Source of the DNA: Rhizobium altiplani | Lineage (GTDB): Bacteria; Pseudomonadota; Alphaproteobacteria; Rhizobiales; Rhizobiaceae | NCBI RefSeq assembly: GCF_001542405.1 | Contig: NZ_LNCD01000106.1 | Span: 186,001 to 250,000 of the forward strand | DNA length: 64,000 nt | Reading direction: 5' to 3' | In this document: positions 8,807 through 17,866 of the stretch, in pieces | Layout of the letters: each line of letters opens with the position of its first letter | Position numbering within the stretch: position 1 is the first letter of the stretch | The notes under the pieces: model-generated | Database searches by the model: none | What the model saw: only the letters and a program-made list of their open reading frames with translations | Told to the model about the DNA's origin: nothing | Program-made: the position numbers and the translations under genes

Positions 8807-9466
8807 GTGAACCTCTTGATTGGGTCCATATAAGCAGGTTCATCCGCACATGCCACGGCATTTGGGCGAAAGCCGCGCTATTCACAGGACCATTGCCTGC
8901 TCAAAATTCTCCCGAAATGAGTGTTCAAAATTGCGTTACCGCCCCTGCGACAGGGGGTGCGACACTGATGGCAATAACCCCACGTTTTGCGTGTATGCAA
9001 GCAGGCGTCCCGACCGTCTCAGTTCTGACTATCGTCAAAAACCGATTTCGGAACAACGGCTTCCGACTTGCTCCGACCGACGAATTTCATGTCGGCGCGC
9101 AGTAGCCTCCATCGCGGTTGCCACACCTAAGGCAGCCCCGTCGCCAATCATTATTTTTTTGTAATTTGAATCAGTTGCCGCGTCGCAATAACTTCAATGG
9201 GAAAGAAGCGATCCCCAAGCGAGGCACCATCCCTACCCCCGGCGCCGCCTCGCAAGGGTGTCTTTGCGAGTAACCGGTGGCTTGGATCTCGGTCCTGCGT
9301 CGCCACCGGAAGCAAAGAGCAAGAAGGCAGGAGCACCCCCAGCTCCTGCCTTCTATAATTTCACCTAAAGTTTTATCTTCGATGTCTTCATGTCCGCTGC
9401 GGGCAGTGGATGGCATTGACAGTTCTCCTTCGATGCCCAATGAAAGTATCCTACCGGGATCATCGA
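8807..9466. other. Long intergenic region upstream of dnaG; no convincing gene
   Basis: About 660 bases between divergent genes. Short open frames exist on both strands (8893-9105 plus, 9171-9626 minus) but none has a good ribosome site or a family-like translation. The right half holds several perfect inverted repeats (separate entry). A TTGACA hexamer at 9415-9420 may be a -35 element for the gene at 9467, but no good -10 follows at standard spacing. Confidence 0.5.
9219..9354. other. Cluster of perfect inverted repeats, candidate structured RNA
   Basis: Three hairpins follow each other. Hairpin 1: CTCGCAA (9249-9255) pairs with TTGCGAG (9264-9270). Hairpin 2: CCGGTGGC (9274-9281) pairs with GCCACCGG (9302-9309). 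Hairpin 3: AGAAGGCAGGAGC (9322-9334) pairs with GCTCCTGCCTTCT (9342-9354), 13 perfect pairs around ACCCCCA. In addition GCGAGGC (9219-9225) can pair with GCCTCGC (9247-9253), which excludes hairpin 1. The strand of any transcript is unclear, since no strong U-tract follows on either side. I do not recognise a known RNA family. Confidence 0.5.
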
Positions 9467-10345
9467 ATGCCACATAGAGTTGAGGATTTTTTAGAAAGCG
9501 ACGCCTTTTTCGTGGCCGTGCTGAACTGCGCCCGCGAAATGCTGACGATCTACCGCGAGAGCCCGCGCATCGCATCGATCTTTGCCGCGCAGCAACGCTG
9601 GTTGATGGCCCATGCCGGCTTTGCACTCCACTTCGGCTATCCCGGCGAACCGAAGCTCGGCCTTTATTCGCGCCGTTTCATCGCCTTTGCCGTTGCGAAC
9701 AAGATTGCGAGCCGCAATACCGCCGCAGCCTTTATCCAGGAAATGCTAGCCTACCGGTTCCTTAGTCCGGTCTTGAGTACCAGCGACAAGCGCACGCGCC
9801 TGTTGGAGCCGACGGAAACCGCTCACGAACACTTTTACAGGTGGCTCGCCACCCACCTTTTTATTCTCGACAGTCTTGACGGCGGCAATCGGCTGGACCG
9901 GATGAATGCCGACCCCTCGGCCTTCTCGAGGATGCAGCCGCTGATCTCCAAGGGGATTATCGATAGCGATGCCGTGCGCGACCCAGGCGCTACATACAAT
10001 CTGTTCAACTGGGCAAACTCCGGCGGCCTGATCATGGACTACCTTATGATCAGTATCGACAACTTCGATCGCAACTCGGAACGGGCCCACATCGGCCCCG
10101 TGTCGCTCAAGGAAATCCGTGACCAGTTCATGATCTCCAACACGCATTTGAAGCGCCTGCTGACGACGGCATCCGAAATGGGAAGCGTGGGTTGGACACA
10201 ACCGCCCTATAAGGGCGACACCTGGATTTCGCGCGCGTTTATCATGGAGTATTGGGGTTATCAGGCCGCGAAATTCGCCATTGTCGATGCTGCCGCAGAA
10301 GCGGTTCTGGGGCTCGCCGCCAGAAAGACGGCGAGCCTGCGCTGA
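9467..10345 (+). CDS. Uncharacterised protein with two MarR/winged-helix-like segments
   Basis: 292 residues if started at ATG 9467; in-frame ATGs at 9440 and 9410 are possible, none with a clear ribosome site. A TTGACA at 9415-9420 argues for a start downstream of it. I do not recognise a named family. The first half has an AQQRWLMAHAGFALHF helix and later SRNTAAAFIQEMLAYRFL, which reads like a helix-turn-helix. The second half has SLKEIRDQFMISNTHLKRLL, a second helix-turn-helix-like stretch. No membrane segment or catalytic motif is seen. The stop abuts the stop of the convergent YqeY gene. It may be a DNA-binding protein; low certainty. Confidence 0.75.
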   Translation: MPHRVEDFLESDAFFVAVLNCAREMLTIYRESPRIASIFAAQQRWLMAHAGFALHFGYPGEPKLGLYSRRFIAFAVANKIASRNTAAAFIQEMLAYRFLSPVLSTSDKRTRLLEPTETAHEHFYRWLATHLFILDSLDGGNRLDRMNADPSAFSRMQPLISKGIIDSDAVRDPGATYNLFNWANSGGLIMDYLMISIDNFDRNSERAHIGPVSLKEIRDQFMISNTHLKRLLTTASEMGSVGWTQPPYKGDTWISRAFIMEYWGYQAAKFAIVDAAAEAVLGLAARKTASLR

Positions 10346-10801
10346 TTAGTTCAGCTGTTCCTTGACGGCGCCGGAGGCCTTGGAGAAATCCATCTGGCCG
10401 GCATAGCGCTCCTTCAGGACGGCCATCACCTTGCCCATGTCCTTCGGGCCGGCGGCGCCGATTTCCGCGATGATCGCGGCGATGTTGCTGCGAACCTCCG
10501 CATCCGAAAGCTGTTTCGGCAGGAAATCATGGAGCACCGCAATTTCGGCACGCTCTTTAGCGGCCAGTTCGGGGCGCGCGTTTTCTTCGTAGATCTTCGC
10601 CGATTCGTCGCGCTGCTTCACCATCTTGGCGAGGATCTGCAGGACTTCGTCGTCGCTCGCTTCTTCCTTGCCGGCGCCACGATTGGCAATATCCCGGTCC
10701 TTGATGGCGGCCTGAATCAGGCGAACGGTCGAGAGCCGCTCGGCATTCTTGGACTTCATGGCATCCTTGAGGGCGGCGGCGAGTTGATCGCGCAACATCA
10801 T
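10346..10801 (-). CDS. GatB/YqeY domain protein
   Basis: 151 residues from ATG 10801, which has AGGAG five bases upstream; an in-frame GTG at 10807 lies too close to that site. The sequence MMLRDQLAAALKDAMKSKNA, then RLSTVRLIQAAIKDRDI and the C-terminal GPKDMGKVMAVLKERYAGQMD, are typical of the YqeY family. This family shares the tail domain of the GatB subunit of tRNA amidotransferase. Its exact role is not settled; an RNA or tRNA-linked function is presumed from the domain. Divergent from carA, an arrangement known from rhizobia. Confidence 0.93.
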   Translation of the reverse strand: MMLRDQLAAALKDAMKSKNAERLSTVRLIQAAIKDRDIANRGAGKEEASDDEVLQILAKMVKQRDESAKIYEENARPELAAKERAEIAVLHDFLPKQLSDAEVRSNIAAIIAEIGAAGPKDMGKVMAVLKERYAGQMDFSKASGAVKEQLN

Positions 10802-11071
10802 AATCACTCCTGTTTGAATGCCGCTTCATAAACCACGCGAATGCATGGGATCAAATAAATTGCGGAAAATGACGGCAGAAAGCGCGAGAAAACCCGCAGA
10901 ATGTGCGCTACAAAGATTGACCTCGCGCAACAGCATGGCTATTTACCGCCACCTGCACCAAAATTCGTGATCAGGCCTGAGAGCGCGCGCCTTGCCGCGC
11001 GCATATGCTTGCGAACCAAATGGCCGGCCAACGTTGCCCAAGGACGTGTGGCTGCCGGAAACGGGATGAAG

Positions 11072-12277
11072 ATGACCGCGACAGCACCCTGGACAACCGA
11101 AAAGCCGACTGCCCTGCTCGTTCTTGCAGACGGAACCGTCATCGAAGGCAAGGGCATCGGCGCGACCGGCAAGGTCCAGGCTGAGGTGGTCTTCAACACG
11201 GCGCTGACTGGCTACGAAGAGATTTTGACGGACCCCTCCTATCTCGGCCAGATTGTCACCTTTACCTTCCCGCATATCGGCAACATCGGCACCAACGACG
11301 AAGACATCGAGGACCTGACGCCAGCAGCACGCCACGGCGCCGTCGGCGTCATCTTCAAGGCCGATATCACCGATCCGTCCAACTACCGCGCCGTCAAGCA
11401 CCTCGATGCCTGGCTGAAGGCTCGCGGCATCATCGGCCTCTGCGGTGTCGACACACGCGCGCTGACGGCTTGGATCCGCGAAAACGGCTCGCCGAACGCC
11501 GTTATCGCCCATGACCCCAACGGTGTGTTCGACGTTGAGACGCTGAAGGCGGAAGCCAAGGCGTGGAGCGGCCTCGAAGGCCTCGACCTCGCCAAGATCG
11601 CTTCGTCAGGCCAAACGTCGCAGTGGGCGCAGACCCCGTGGATCTGGAACGAAGGTTACGGCGAGCTTACCCCGGAAAATGCGACGTATCACGTCGTCTG
11701 CCTCGACTACGGCGTCAAGCGCAACATCCTGCGCCTCTTTGCCGGCCTCGACTGCAAGGTCACCGTCATGCCGGCAACGACGAGTGCCGAGGATGTGCTT
11801 GCCATGCAGCCCGACGGCATCTTCCTGTCGAACGGCCCGGGCGACCCGGCCGCAACAGGCGAATACGCCGTTCCTGTTATCCAGAAGCTGATCAAGACCG
11901 ACATCCCGGTCTTCGGCATCTGCCTCGGTCACCAGATGCTCGGCCTCGCGCTCGGCGCCAAGACCGAAAAGATGCACCAGGGCCATCATGGCGCCAACCA
12001 CCCCGTCAAGGATCACACCACAGGCAAGGTCGAGATCGTCTCGATGAACCACGGCTTCGCGGTCGACACGAAGTCTCTGCCCCATGGCGTTGAAGAGACT
12101 CACGTTTCCCTCTTCGACGGCACCAACTGCGGCCTGCGTGTCGCTGGTAAGCCGATCTTCTCGGTGCAGCATCACCCGGAAGCCTCCCCCGGCCCGCAGG
12201 ACAGCCACTACCTCTTCCGTCGCTTCATCAATCTGGTGCGCGCGAAGAAGGGCGAGGAAGCTCTCGCCGAGCGCTGA
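11072..12277 (+). CDS. carA: Carbamoyl-phosphate synthase small (glutaminase) subunit
   Basis: 401 residues starting MTATAPWTTEKPTALLVLADG; an ATG two codons earlier (11066) is the alternative, with CGGGA nearby. The N-terminal CarA-specific domain runs to about 160, with FNTALTGYEEILTDPSY. The class I glutamine amidotransferase domain has the nucleophile Cys284 in FGICLGHQMLG and the catalytic His-Glu in VQHHPEASPGP. It supplies ammonia from glutamine to CarB for pyrimidine and arginine synthesis. carB is 8.9 kb downstream on the same strand, not in the same operon. A GC-rich hairpin (GCGCGCG 10983-10989 with 10996-11002) lies in the leader; its role is unknown. Confidence 0.97.
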   Translation: MTATAPWTTEKPTALLVLADGTVIEGKGIGATGKVQAEVVFNTALTGYEEILTDPSYLGQIVTFTFPHIGNIGTNDEDIEDLTPAARHGAVGVIFKADITDPSNYRAVKHLDAWLKARGIIGLCGVDTRALTAWIRENGSPNAVIAHDPNGVFDVETLKAEAKAWSGLEGLDLAKIASSGQTSQWAQTPWIWNEGYGELTPENATYHVVCLDYGVKRNILRLFAGLDCKVTVMPATTSAEDVLAMQPDGIFLSNGPGDPAATGEYAVPVIQKLIKTDIPVFGICLGHQMLGLALGAKTEKMHQGHHGANHPVKDHTTGKVEIVSMNHGFAVDTKSLPHGVEETHVSLFDGTNCGLRVAGKPIFSVQHHPEASPGPQDSHYLFRRFINLVRAKKGEEALAER

Positions 12278-12301
12278 GACGGATCCCTTCACGCAATTCG
12301 A

Positions 12302-12328
12302 AAGCCCGCTTCCCAGCGGGCTTTTCTC
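12302..12328 (+). terminator. Rho-independent terminator of carA
   Basis: AAGCCCGCT (12302-12310) pairs with AGCGGGCTT (12315-12323) around TCCC, followed by a T-rich tail, 25 bases after the carA stop. Confidence 0.9.
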
Positions 12329-12431
12329 GTTTTTAGCTATTGCGCGCATCCGCGGCTGCCGCCACGCGATATCCGTTTGAATAGCGTCGAGAGTGCTGAT
12401 TTACTGAGTTTCGGTCAGGAGGCCGCCAGCC

Positions 12432-12725
12432 ATGAGATGCTTGGTTCTAGTCGTTGCGTGCTTGCTCCCGACGGTATCCTTTGCCGCCGGGCCTGTGAAG
12501 GTCGATGCGAAAGACTACAGCTGCGCACAGCTCGCGCAGATTATCCGCCAATCCAAGAAGGTCTATGTCCGCCTCGGCTTCGGAGGCCGCAACTTTCGCT
12601 ATCCGCCAGCTCAATGCGGCCCAGGCGACAAGCTGAGCACCGCCAGCTTGCGTGACCGTACGGGCAAGCAGTGCCTCCTGGACTACGCCTGCATCAACGA
12701 TCCAATGTCGATGTATAATTACTAG
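12432..12725 (+). CDS. Small exported protein of unknown function
   Basis: 97 residues with a strong AGGAGG ribosome site before ATG 12432. A signal peptide (MRCLVLVVACLLPTVSFA, cleavage likely after Ala18) gives a mature periplasmic protein of about 79 residues. The mature part contains four cysteines (YSCAQLAQII, PPAQCGPG, KQCLLDYAC), enough for two disulfides. I do not recognise a named family. It follows the carA terminator and stands alone, convergent with the DHFR-like gene. Confidence 0.85.
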   Translation: MRCLVLVVACLLPTVSFAAGPVKVDAKDYSCAQLAQIIRQSKKVYVRLGFGGRNFRYPPAQCGPGDKLSTASLRDRTGKQCLLDYACINDPMSMYNY

Positions 12726-12740
12726 GTCGCAGATTATAAG

Positions 12741-12779
12741 CGCGCGGCCACCGCCGGACTGAGGCGGGTCGGTCGCGCG
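12741..12779. terminator. GC-rich nested hairpin between convergent genes
   Basis: CGCGCG (12741-12746) can pair with CGCGCG (12774-12779), with CCGCC/GGCGG (12751-12755/12763-12767) nested inside. It sits between two convergent stops and lacks a clear T-tract, so a terminator role is tentative. Confidence 0.35.
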
Positions 12780-12780
12780 A

Positions 12781-13314
12781 CTATGCCAGAACGTATGTCA
12801 ACCTGATCACGTCCCCGCCAATTCGATCGCTCGCCACGAGGCGCAGCGGCGGCCGCGGGCCGGCGAAGAACGGCTTGCCGCGACCAAGCACGACGGGATG
12901 GAGATACATTCGATACTCATCGACCAGACCGAGGTCACCAAGACTTCGCGCCAGTTCAGGTCCGGAAACTTCAATCACTCCGTCCAGCTGAGCCTTCAAC
13001 CCGCGGATGGTCGCTTCGATGTCGTCCGCGACAAGCGTGGCGTTCGGGCCGACTGATTGCAGCGAGCGCGACACGACCCATTTCGGTTGGCGCCGCCACG
13101 CCGCTGCGTAGTCGCGCTCCGCCTCGTCCCATTCGGCATGGTCTTCGTCCCAATACCGCATCGCCTCGTACATGCGGCGACCGTATACGCTTCCGGCAAG
13201 GCCGCGCACGTCGTCGATGAAATGACGAAAGAGCACGGGATCGGGCGGCCCAAATTCCATATGGTCGACATAACCATCCAGGGACTGGTTCAAAGCGAAC
13301 ACGAGCTTGGACAT
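12781..13314 (-). CDS. Dihydrofolate reductase family protein (RibD C-terminal fold)
   Basis: 177 residues. MSKLVFALNQSLDGYVDHME and VYGRRMYEAMRYW, then IEVSGPELARSLGDLGLVDE and LHPVVLGRGKPFF, are the pattern of the RibD C-terminal/DHFR-like family (YwjB/YyaP type). These are NADPH-binding cytosolic proteins of mostly unknown substrate, not the folate-pathway FolA. The start at ATG 13314 has AGGTCC/GGAGG-like sequence upstream. Monocistronic, convergent with the small exported protein. Confidence 0.9.
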   Translation of the reverse strand: MSKLVFALNQSLDGYVDHMEFGPPDPVLFRHFIDDVRGLAGSVYGRRMYEAMRYWDEDHAEWDEAERDYAAAWRRQPKWVVSRSLQSVGPNATLVADDIEATIRGLKAQLDGVIEVSGPELARSLGDLGLVDEYRMYLHPVVLGRGKPFFAGPRPPLRLVASDRIGGDVIRLTYVLA

Positions 13315-13566
13315 GCTGCAGGACCTCCTCCCAAGTTCCTCACAACGGTCCGACCGATGCTACGCAGAAATGAATTTGCTTACAATCTGACGTCGCTTGG
13401 TTGGTGCGACCAAATTAGAGCTCCCTTCCAACCTCTACGCACAAGGCAGACCGGCCCTAACCACCCACGGGTCACCTACAGTGGCCATTTGTGTCGACCT
13501 ATTGACCTCAACTTAACTTGAGGAATTACACCCGTGCTTGTGACATCCAAAGCAAAGGAGACAGGG

Positions 13567-13887
13567 ATGAACGGAGCGTTTTACCGGATCGACAAGTTTG
13601 CTGTTCCGGAGGCTGCGCGGGAGGAATTCCTCATGAACGTGCTGAAGACGCACGAGGTCTTGCAGGCGCAGGAGGGCTTCATCAGCCATCAGGTGCTGGA
13701 GCAGGTTTCAGGGCCTGGCGAGTTCAACTTCGTGACGATCGCGCAATGGGAAAGTGCCGAGGTGATCGACCGGGTCAAAGCGGTGGTGCAGGCAGCCCAT
13801 CGCGCCAGAAACTTCGATCCGCAGGCGCTGTTCGAACGCCTAGGCATTCGCGCCGACATTGCCAACTACAAGCCGATCGCGGCTTGA
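13567..13887 (+). CDS. Antibiotic biosynthesis monooxygenase (ABM) domain protein
   Basis: 106 residues. ATG 13567 is preceded by AAAGGAGA, so the longer open frame from 13534 is not used. The single ferredoxin-like ABM domain is shown by FYRIDKFAVPEAAREEFLMN, QEGFISHQVLEQ and FVTIAQWESAEVIDRV. Such small dimeric proteins act as cofactor-free monooxygenases or as unknown enzymes; the substrate cannot be read from the sequence. It ends 14 bases before the end of the convergent MATE gene. Confidence 0.88.
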   Translation: MNGAFYRIDKFAVPEAAREEFLMNVLKTHEVLQAQEGFISHQVLEQVSGPGEFNFVTIAQWESAEVIDRVKAVVQAAHRARNFDPQALFERLGIRADIANYKPIAA

Positions 13888-13900
13888 TCCGAATGGCCGG

Positions 13901-15304
13901 CTAGACGCCGGCCATGTTCTTTTCGCGGCGGACAAGCAGGTAGAAGCGTCCGCAAAGCATCACGGCTGCCGCCGCCAGCCCGACCAAGAAGCCGAACCAG
14001 ATGCCGATTCCACCGAAGCCAAGCGGGAACGCAAAGGCCCAGGCGAGGAAGAAGCCAATCGGCCAATAGGCGATCAGCGCCAGGATCATCGGTACCCGCG
14101 CATCCTTCAAGCCGCGCAGCAGGCCATTGGCGATTGCCTGCAAGCCATCGACCAACTGGAAGAGCCCTGCCACAACGATCAGCGGCCCAGCATAGGCAAG
14201 CACCTGAGGTGCCTCCGGCAGGGTCGTATCAAGGAACCAGCTTCCCAGGAACTCGGGAACGGCAGCAAACAGAATGCTGCCGGCCGCCGCGATCAGGCAG
14301 GCGATGACGACGACAGCGATCGAAGCCCGAACGACTGCGGTGTAGTCGCCCTGCCCGTGCGCGACGCCGACCCGAACGGTGGCCGCCTGCGACAGGCCAA
14401 GCGGGATCATGAAGGCAATCGACGCCCATTGCAGCGCGATGCCGTGAGCGGCGAGCTCGATCGTTCCGATTTGCCCCATCAGCAGCGAGGCAACGGTAAA
14501 GAGGCTCACTTCGGCGAGGATCGTCACGCTGATCGGCAGGCCGAGACGCACGACTTCCCAGAAGGCCTTCCAGTCGGGACGCCAGAACCGGACGAATATC
14601 TCGTAGCGCCGCGTCTCCGCCCTGCTCTGCACATAGCCAATGATAAACAGGAAGCCGGCGGCCTGCACGACGACCGAAACGATCGCCGCTCCCTCTAGGC
14701 CCATTGCCGGGAAGCCGAAATGGCCGAGCACCAGCGCATATGCGAAGAAGGCGTTCAGCACCAGCATCGCGATCGTCACGTTGAGAATGACCGCCGCGCG
14801 GCCGATCGCGCTGACCAGCGCACGCATGACATTGTAAAGCAGCCCCGGCAGCACGCCGAATTGACCGATCAATATGTAGCCATGCGCGAGTGCAGCCACT
14901 TCGGGCTTCTGTCCAGCGGCAAGCAGGATCCGCTCGGAATTGAAGAACGCTGGCAGCATGATCACCCAATAGGCCAGCACGACCCAAAGGCCCATGCGCA
15001 GCGACCGGCGCACGCTGACGACGTCGCCCTTCCCGTAGGCCTGCGCAACCATAGGTATGACCGCGATGGCGAAACCCGAGCCGAAAACGAGGATCGTGAA
15101 CAGGAACTGCGCCGATAGCACCATGGCAGCGAGGTTTTCAGCACCGAGACGGCCGACAATCATCACGTCGGTCGTGTTGATGCCGAGCTGGGCCAGCTGC
15201 GCGCCAATCAACGGGACTCCGAGCGCCAGCGTGGCGCGGAAATGCGCAGCCCAATGGTTATCGTTTTTCGGCGCTAGCTTGCGCGCGTCGATCGGCGTGT
15301 CCAT
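13901..15304 (-). CDS. MATE family multidrug/sodium efflux transporter (NorM type)
   Basis: 467 residues with about 12 predicted membrane helices in two similar halves. Family features: TLALGVPLIGAQLAQLGINTTDVMIVG at the N-terminus, where the asparagine/aspartate TTDVMIVGRLG pattern is typical, and QAYGKGD at the end of the first bundle. It exports cationic compounds in exchange for Na+ or H+. ATG 15304 begins an N-terminal cytosolic tail of about 25 residues. It is separated by 140 bases from the MFS gene upstream on the same strand; an operon is possible but not shown. Confidence 0.93.
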   Translation of the reverse strand: MDTPIDARKLAPKNDNHWAAHFRATLALGVPLIGAQLAQLGINTTDVMIVGRLGAENLAAMVLSAQFLFTILVFGSGFAIAVIPMVAQAYGKGDVVSVRRSLRMGLWVVLAYWVIMLPAFFNSERILLAAGQKPEVAALAHGYILIGQFGVLPGLLYNVMRALVSAIGRAAVILNVTIAMLVLNAFFAYALVLGHFGFPAMGLEGAAIVSVVVQAAGFLFIIGYVQSRAETRRYEIFVRFWRPDWKAFWEVVRLGLPISVTILAEVSLFTVASLLMGQIGTIELAAHGIALQWASIAFMIPLGLSQAATVRVGVAHGQGDYTAVVRASIAVVVIACLIAAAGSILFAAVPEFLGSWFLDTTLPEAPQVLAYAGPLIVVAGLFQLVDGLQAIANGLLRGLKDARVPMILALIAYWPIGFFLAWAFAFPLGFGGIGIWFGFLVGLAAAAVMLCGRFYLLVRREKNMAGV

Positions 15305-15446
15305 GACACCAGTCCTGTGATTGAATCGCTGACGGCCGCAAGTTGCGGCAAAACATCAAGAGGAATTAGATCAAAGCTCCGCAAAGAGCCATTCAAAACT
15401 AGGCAAATGATGAAAAATTCATCATCGCATCACGAATTCTGATGGC

Positions 15447-16694
15447 TCACTCGGCCGGCTGCTCGACGGCATCTGCGACCTTGACCGTGCGTACCTTCGT
15501 CAAGAACACAATGGCCGCGATCAGGATGATGATGGCCGACAGCAGGTATGGCGCCCCGGCGAAACGCACCGGCGCCTCGGGTCCAGTGAAGTAGCCGAAC
15601 AGCTGCGTAAAGATCAGCGGCCCGACGATCGTGGTGATGCTGCTGAGGCTGGTGAGCGCCCCTTGCAATTCTCCTTGAGCAGAGGGGGGCACCTTGGCGA
15701 CTGCTATGCTTCGCAGCGGCGGATCGGCGACATTTTCCATCACCGTCAGCACGATGATCGTGTAGACCATCCAGCCCTCCCAGGCGAAGGCGTAACCCGT
15801 CAGTCCGACGACGGAAAAACACAAGCCCAGCACTGCCGTCTTCCACTCGCCGAGTACCGGCACGATCTTCGGCAGAATGACGCCCATGACAAAGGCTGCG
15901 CCGATGCCGTAGATGCCGAGAGACAGGCCGATCTGGCCCTCGCTCCAGCCATAACGGAAAGTCGATACGAAGGCCCAGACCGCCGGATAGACGGCATGCG
16001 CCAGCCAGAAAAGGAACATGACCGCACAGATTGACCCAATACCGGGGTAGTTTCGCATCTGCTTCAGCGCGCCAAGAGGATTGGCACGCTTCCACTCAAA
16101 CGTCCGGCGATTCTTTGCCTCCAATGTCTCGGGAAGCATGAAATGGGCGGCAACGAAATTGAGGAACGAGAGCGCCGCTGCCCCAAAAAACGGTACCCGG
16201 GGGCCGAACTCGCCGAGGAAGCCGCCGATGACAGGGCCGATCGTGAAACCGACGCCAAACGCAATGCCGATCAGGCCGAAATTCTTGGCCCGATTGTCAT
16301 CATTGCTGATGTCGGCGATGTAGGCGGAACAGGTCGCAAAGCTGCCGCCGCTGAAGCCAGCCAGCGCACGACCGATAAAAAGCATCCAGAAGCTCGTCGC
16401 CACTGCGCAGATGAAGTTGTCGATCGCAAAGGTCAGCACCGACAGAAGCAGAATGGGGCGCCGCCCGAAGCGGTCGCTGAGATTGCCCAGGAACGGCGCA
16501 AACAGGAACTGCATGACCGCATAGACGACAAGCAGCCAGCCACCATCGAGAGCTGCATCGCTCACGGACCCACCGGTCAATTGCTCAAGATAAGCGGGCA
16601 GCACAGGCATGATGATCGCGATCCCGATCACGTCGAGAAACAGGATCATGAAGACAAGGAACAAGCCGCGACGAACGAATTTCGGATCAAGCAT
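15447..16694 (-). CDS. MFS transporter of the TetA/TCR drug exporter type
   Basis: 415 residues, 12 helices expected. The first pair of helices carries FLDVIGIAIIMPVLPAYLEQ, and loop 2-3 carries the signature GNLSDRFGRRPILLLS; motif C appears as IGIAFGVGFTIGPVIGGFLG. These are the marks of the tetracycline-resistance-like group of 12-TM drug:H+ antiporters. Actual substrates cannot be told. The 156 bases upstream separate it from the LysR gene read in the same direction; that regulator pairs better with the divergent aldo-keto reductase. Confidence 0.92.
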   Translation of the reverse strand: MLDPKFVRRGLFLVFMILFLDVIGIAIIMPVLPAYLEQLTGGSVSDAALDGGWLLVVYAVMQFLFAPFLGNLSDRFGRRPILLLSVLTFAIDNFICAVATSFWMLFIGRALAGFSGGSFATCSAYIADISNDDNRAKNFGLIGIAFGVGFTIGPVIGGFLGEFGPRVPFFGAAALSFLNFVAAHFMLPETLEAKNRRTFEWKRANPLGALKQMRNYPGIGSICAVMFLFWLAHAVYPAVWAFVSTFRYGWSEGQIGLSLGIYGIGAAFVMGVILPKIVPVLGEWKTAVLGLCFSVVGLTGYAFAWEGWMVYTIIVLTVMENVADPPLRSIAVAKVPPSAQGELQGALTSLSSITTIVGPLIFTQLFGYFTGPEAPVRFAGAPYLLSAIIILIAAIVFLTKVRTVKVADAVEQPAE

Positions 16695-16850
16695 GAGGCA
16701 TCTCTACAGCAGGCTATTTCTGAAAAGACGATCTCGTCGCCGGCATTTGTTACATAGCTCACGTATATTAGCGAAACAATCCGTGAACATTTCAAATCTT
16801 TTGATAGGCTCACGAGTTAAGTTGATCGAGAACCGGAACAAACGGGGATT

Positions 16851-17756
16851 CTACCCCTCTTTCCGCGGTTCGCCTTTGACGAAGTCGACGAACGCCCGAA
16901 GCGCAGGCGGCATGTGTTTGCGGCTCGCATAGTAGAGAAACGGACCTGAGAATTCCGTCACCCAATCATCGAGGATCGGCACCAATTCTCCCCTCTCGAT
17001 GGCGGGCATCAGAACCTCCTCGAAGGTCCTGATGATGCCGAGCCCGGTGACCGCAGCCGAGACTTGCATTTCGATCGTGTTGGCGATGATCGGCCCCTTC
17101 GGCGTAATCACTAGAGTCTCGTCTGCCCGCTCGAACTCCCAGGGCAACGCAGCTCCGCTGAGGAAACGATGCCTGATACACTCATGCTCGAGCAGGTCGC
17201 GCGGGTGACCAGGGATACCGCGGCGCTCGAGGTAGTCAGGCGCGGCCGCCGTGACATATCTTTGACGGCGCGGCCCGATCGGCACTGCGATCATGTCGCG
17301 ATCAAGCCGCTCGTCATAGCGGATGCCGGCGTCATACCCGGCTGCGAGCACATCGACGAACGTATCCTCTCCGACGATCTCGAGCGAGATCCGCGGGTAA
17401 CGCTTCAGAAAACGGCTGGCGAGATCAGGCAGGAAAAGCCGCGTGGCGATGATCGGCACATTGAGGCGGAGGGTTCCGCTCGGGCTATCACGGAAAACGT
17501 CGAGTTGCTGGAGCGCCAAGGAGATTTCGCTAAGCGCAGGTGTCAGGCGTTGGAGCAGCCGCTCCCCAGCCTCCGTCGGCGTGACGCTGCGGGTCGTCCG
17601 GTTGAGCAGGCGAACACCGACATGCTCCTCCAGCCGCCGCAGCGAGTCGCTCAGTGAAGAAGCGGAGACACCGCGCTTGCGGGCAGCGGCGCGAAAGCTG
17701 CGCTCCCTTGCAATGGCCGTGAAGGCATCCAGATCATTGAGAGGAAGGTCTTCCAT
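16851..17756 (-). CDS. LysR family transcriptional regulator
   Basis: 301 residues from ATG 17756 (GGGGAAA upstream); the open frame extends ten codons further without support. The N-terminal helix-turn-helix is LNDLDAFTAIARERSFRAAARKRGVSASSLSDSLRRLEEHVGVRLLNRTTRSV; the effector-binding domain follows from about residue 90. It is divergent from the aldo-keto reductase at 17867 with 110 bases between starts, the usual layout of a LysR protein and its target. An imperfect dyad, ATTCATATGGAT, lies in that gap (about 17787-17798) and could be part of the binding site. Confidence 0.93.
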   Translation of the reverse strand: MEDLPLNDLDAFTAIARERSFRAAARKRGVSASSLSDSLRRLEEHVGVRLLNRTTRSVTPTEAGERLLQRLTPALSEISLALQQLDVFRDSPSGTLRLNVPIIATRLFLPDLASRFLKRYPRISLEIVGEDTFVDVLAAGYDAGIRYDERLDRDMIAVPIGPRRQRYVTAAAPDYLERRGIPGHPRDLLEHECIRHRFLSGAALPWEFERADETLVITPKGPIIANTIEMQVSAAVTGLGIIRTFEEVLMPAIERGELVPILDDWVTEFSGPFLYYASRKHMPPALRAFVDFVKGEPRKEG

Positions 17757-17866
17757 TGTGCATTTCCCCGTACAGCTCGTTCGCATTCATATGGATTATC
17801 GCACGAGGCCGGGGCGCGATAAAACTATTCCCGGCGATCAACATCGGCGTGACGAAGGAGAACGAA

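Noticed and set aside
8893..9105. 70-codon plus-strand frame upstream of dnaG
   Set aside because: No ribosome site, unlike composition, and no downstream partner.
12741..12779. Possible CRISPR or dispersed repeat
   Set aside because: Only a single nested inverted repeat; no direct repeat units with spacers are found anywhere in the window.
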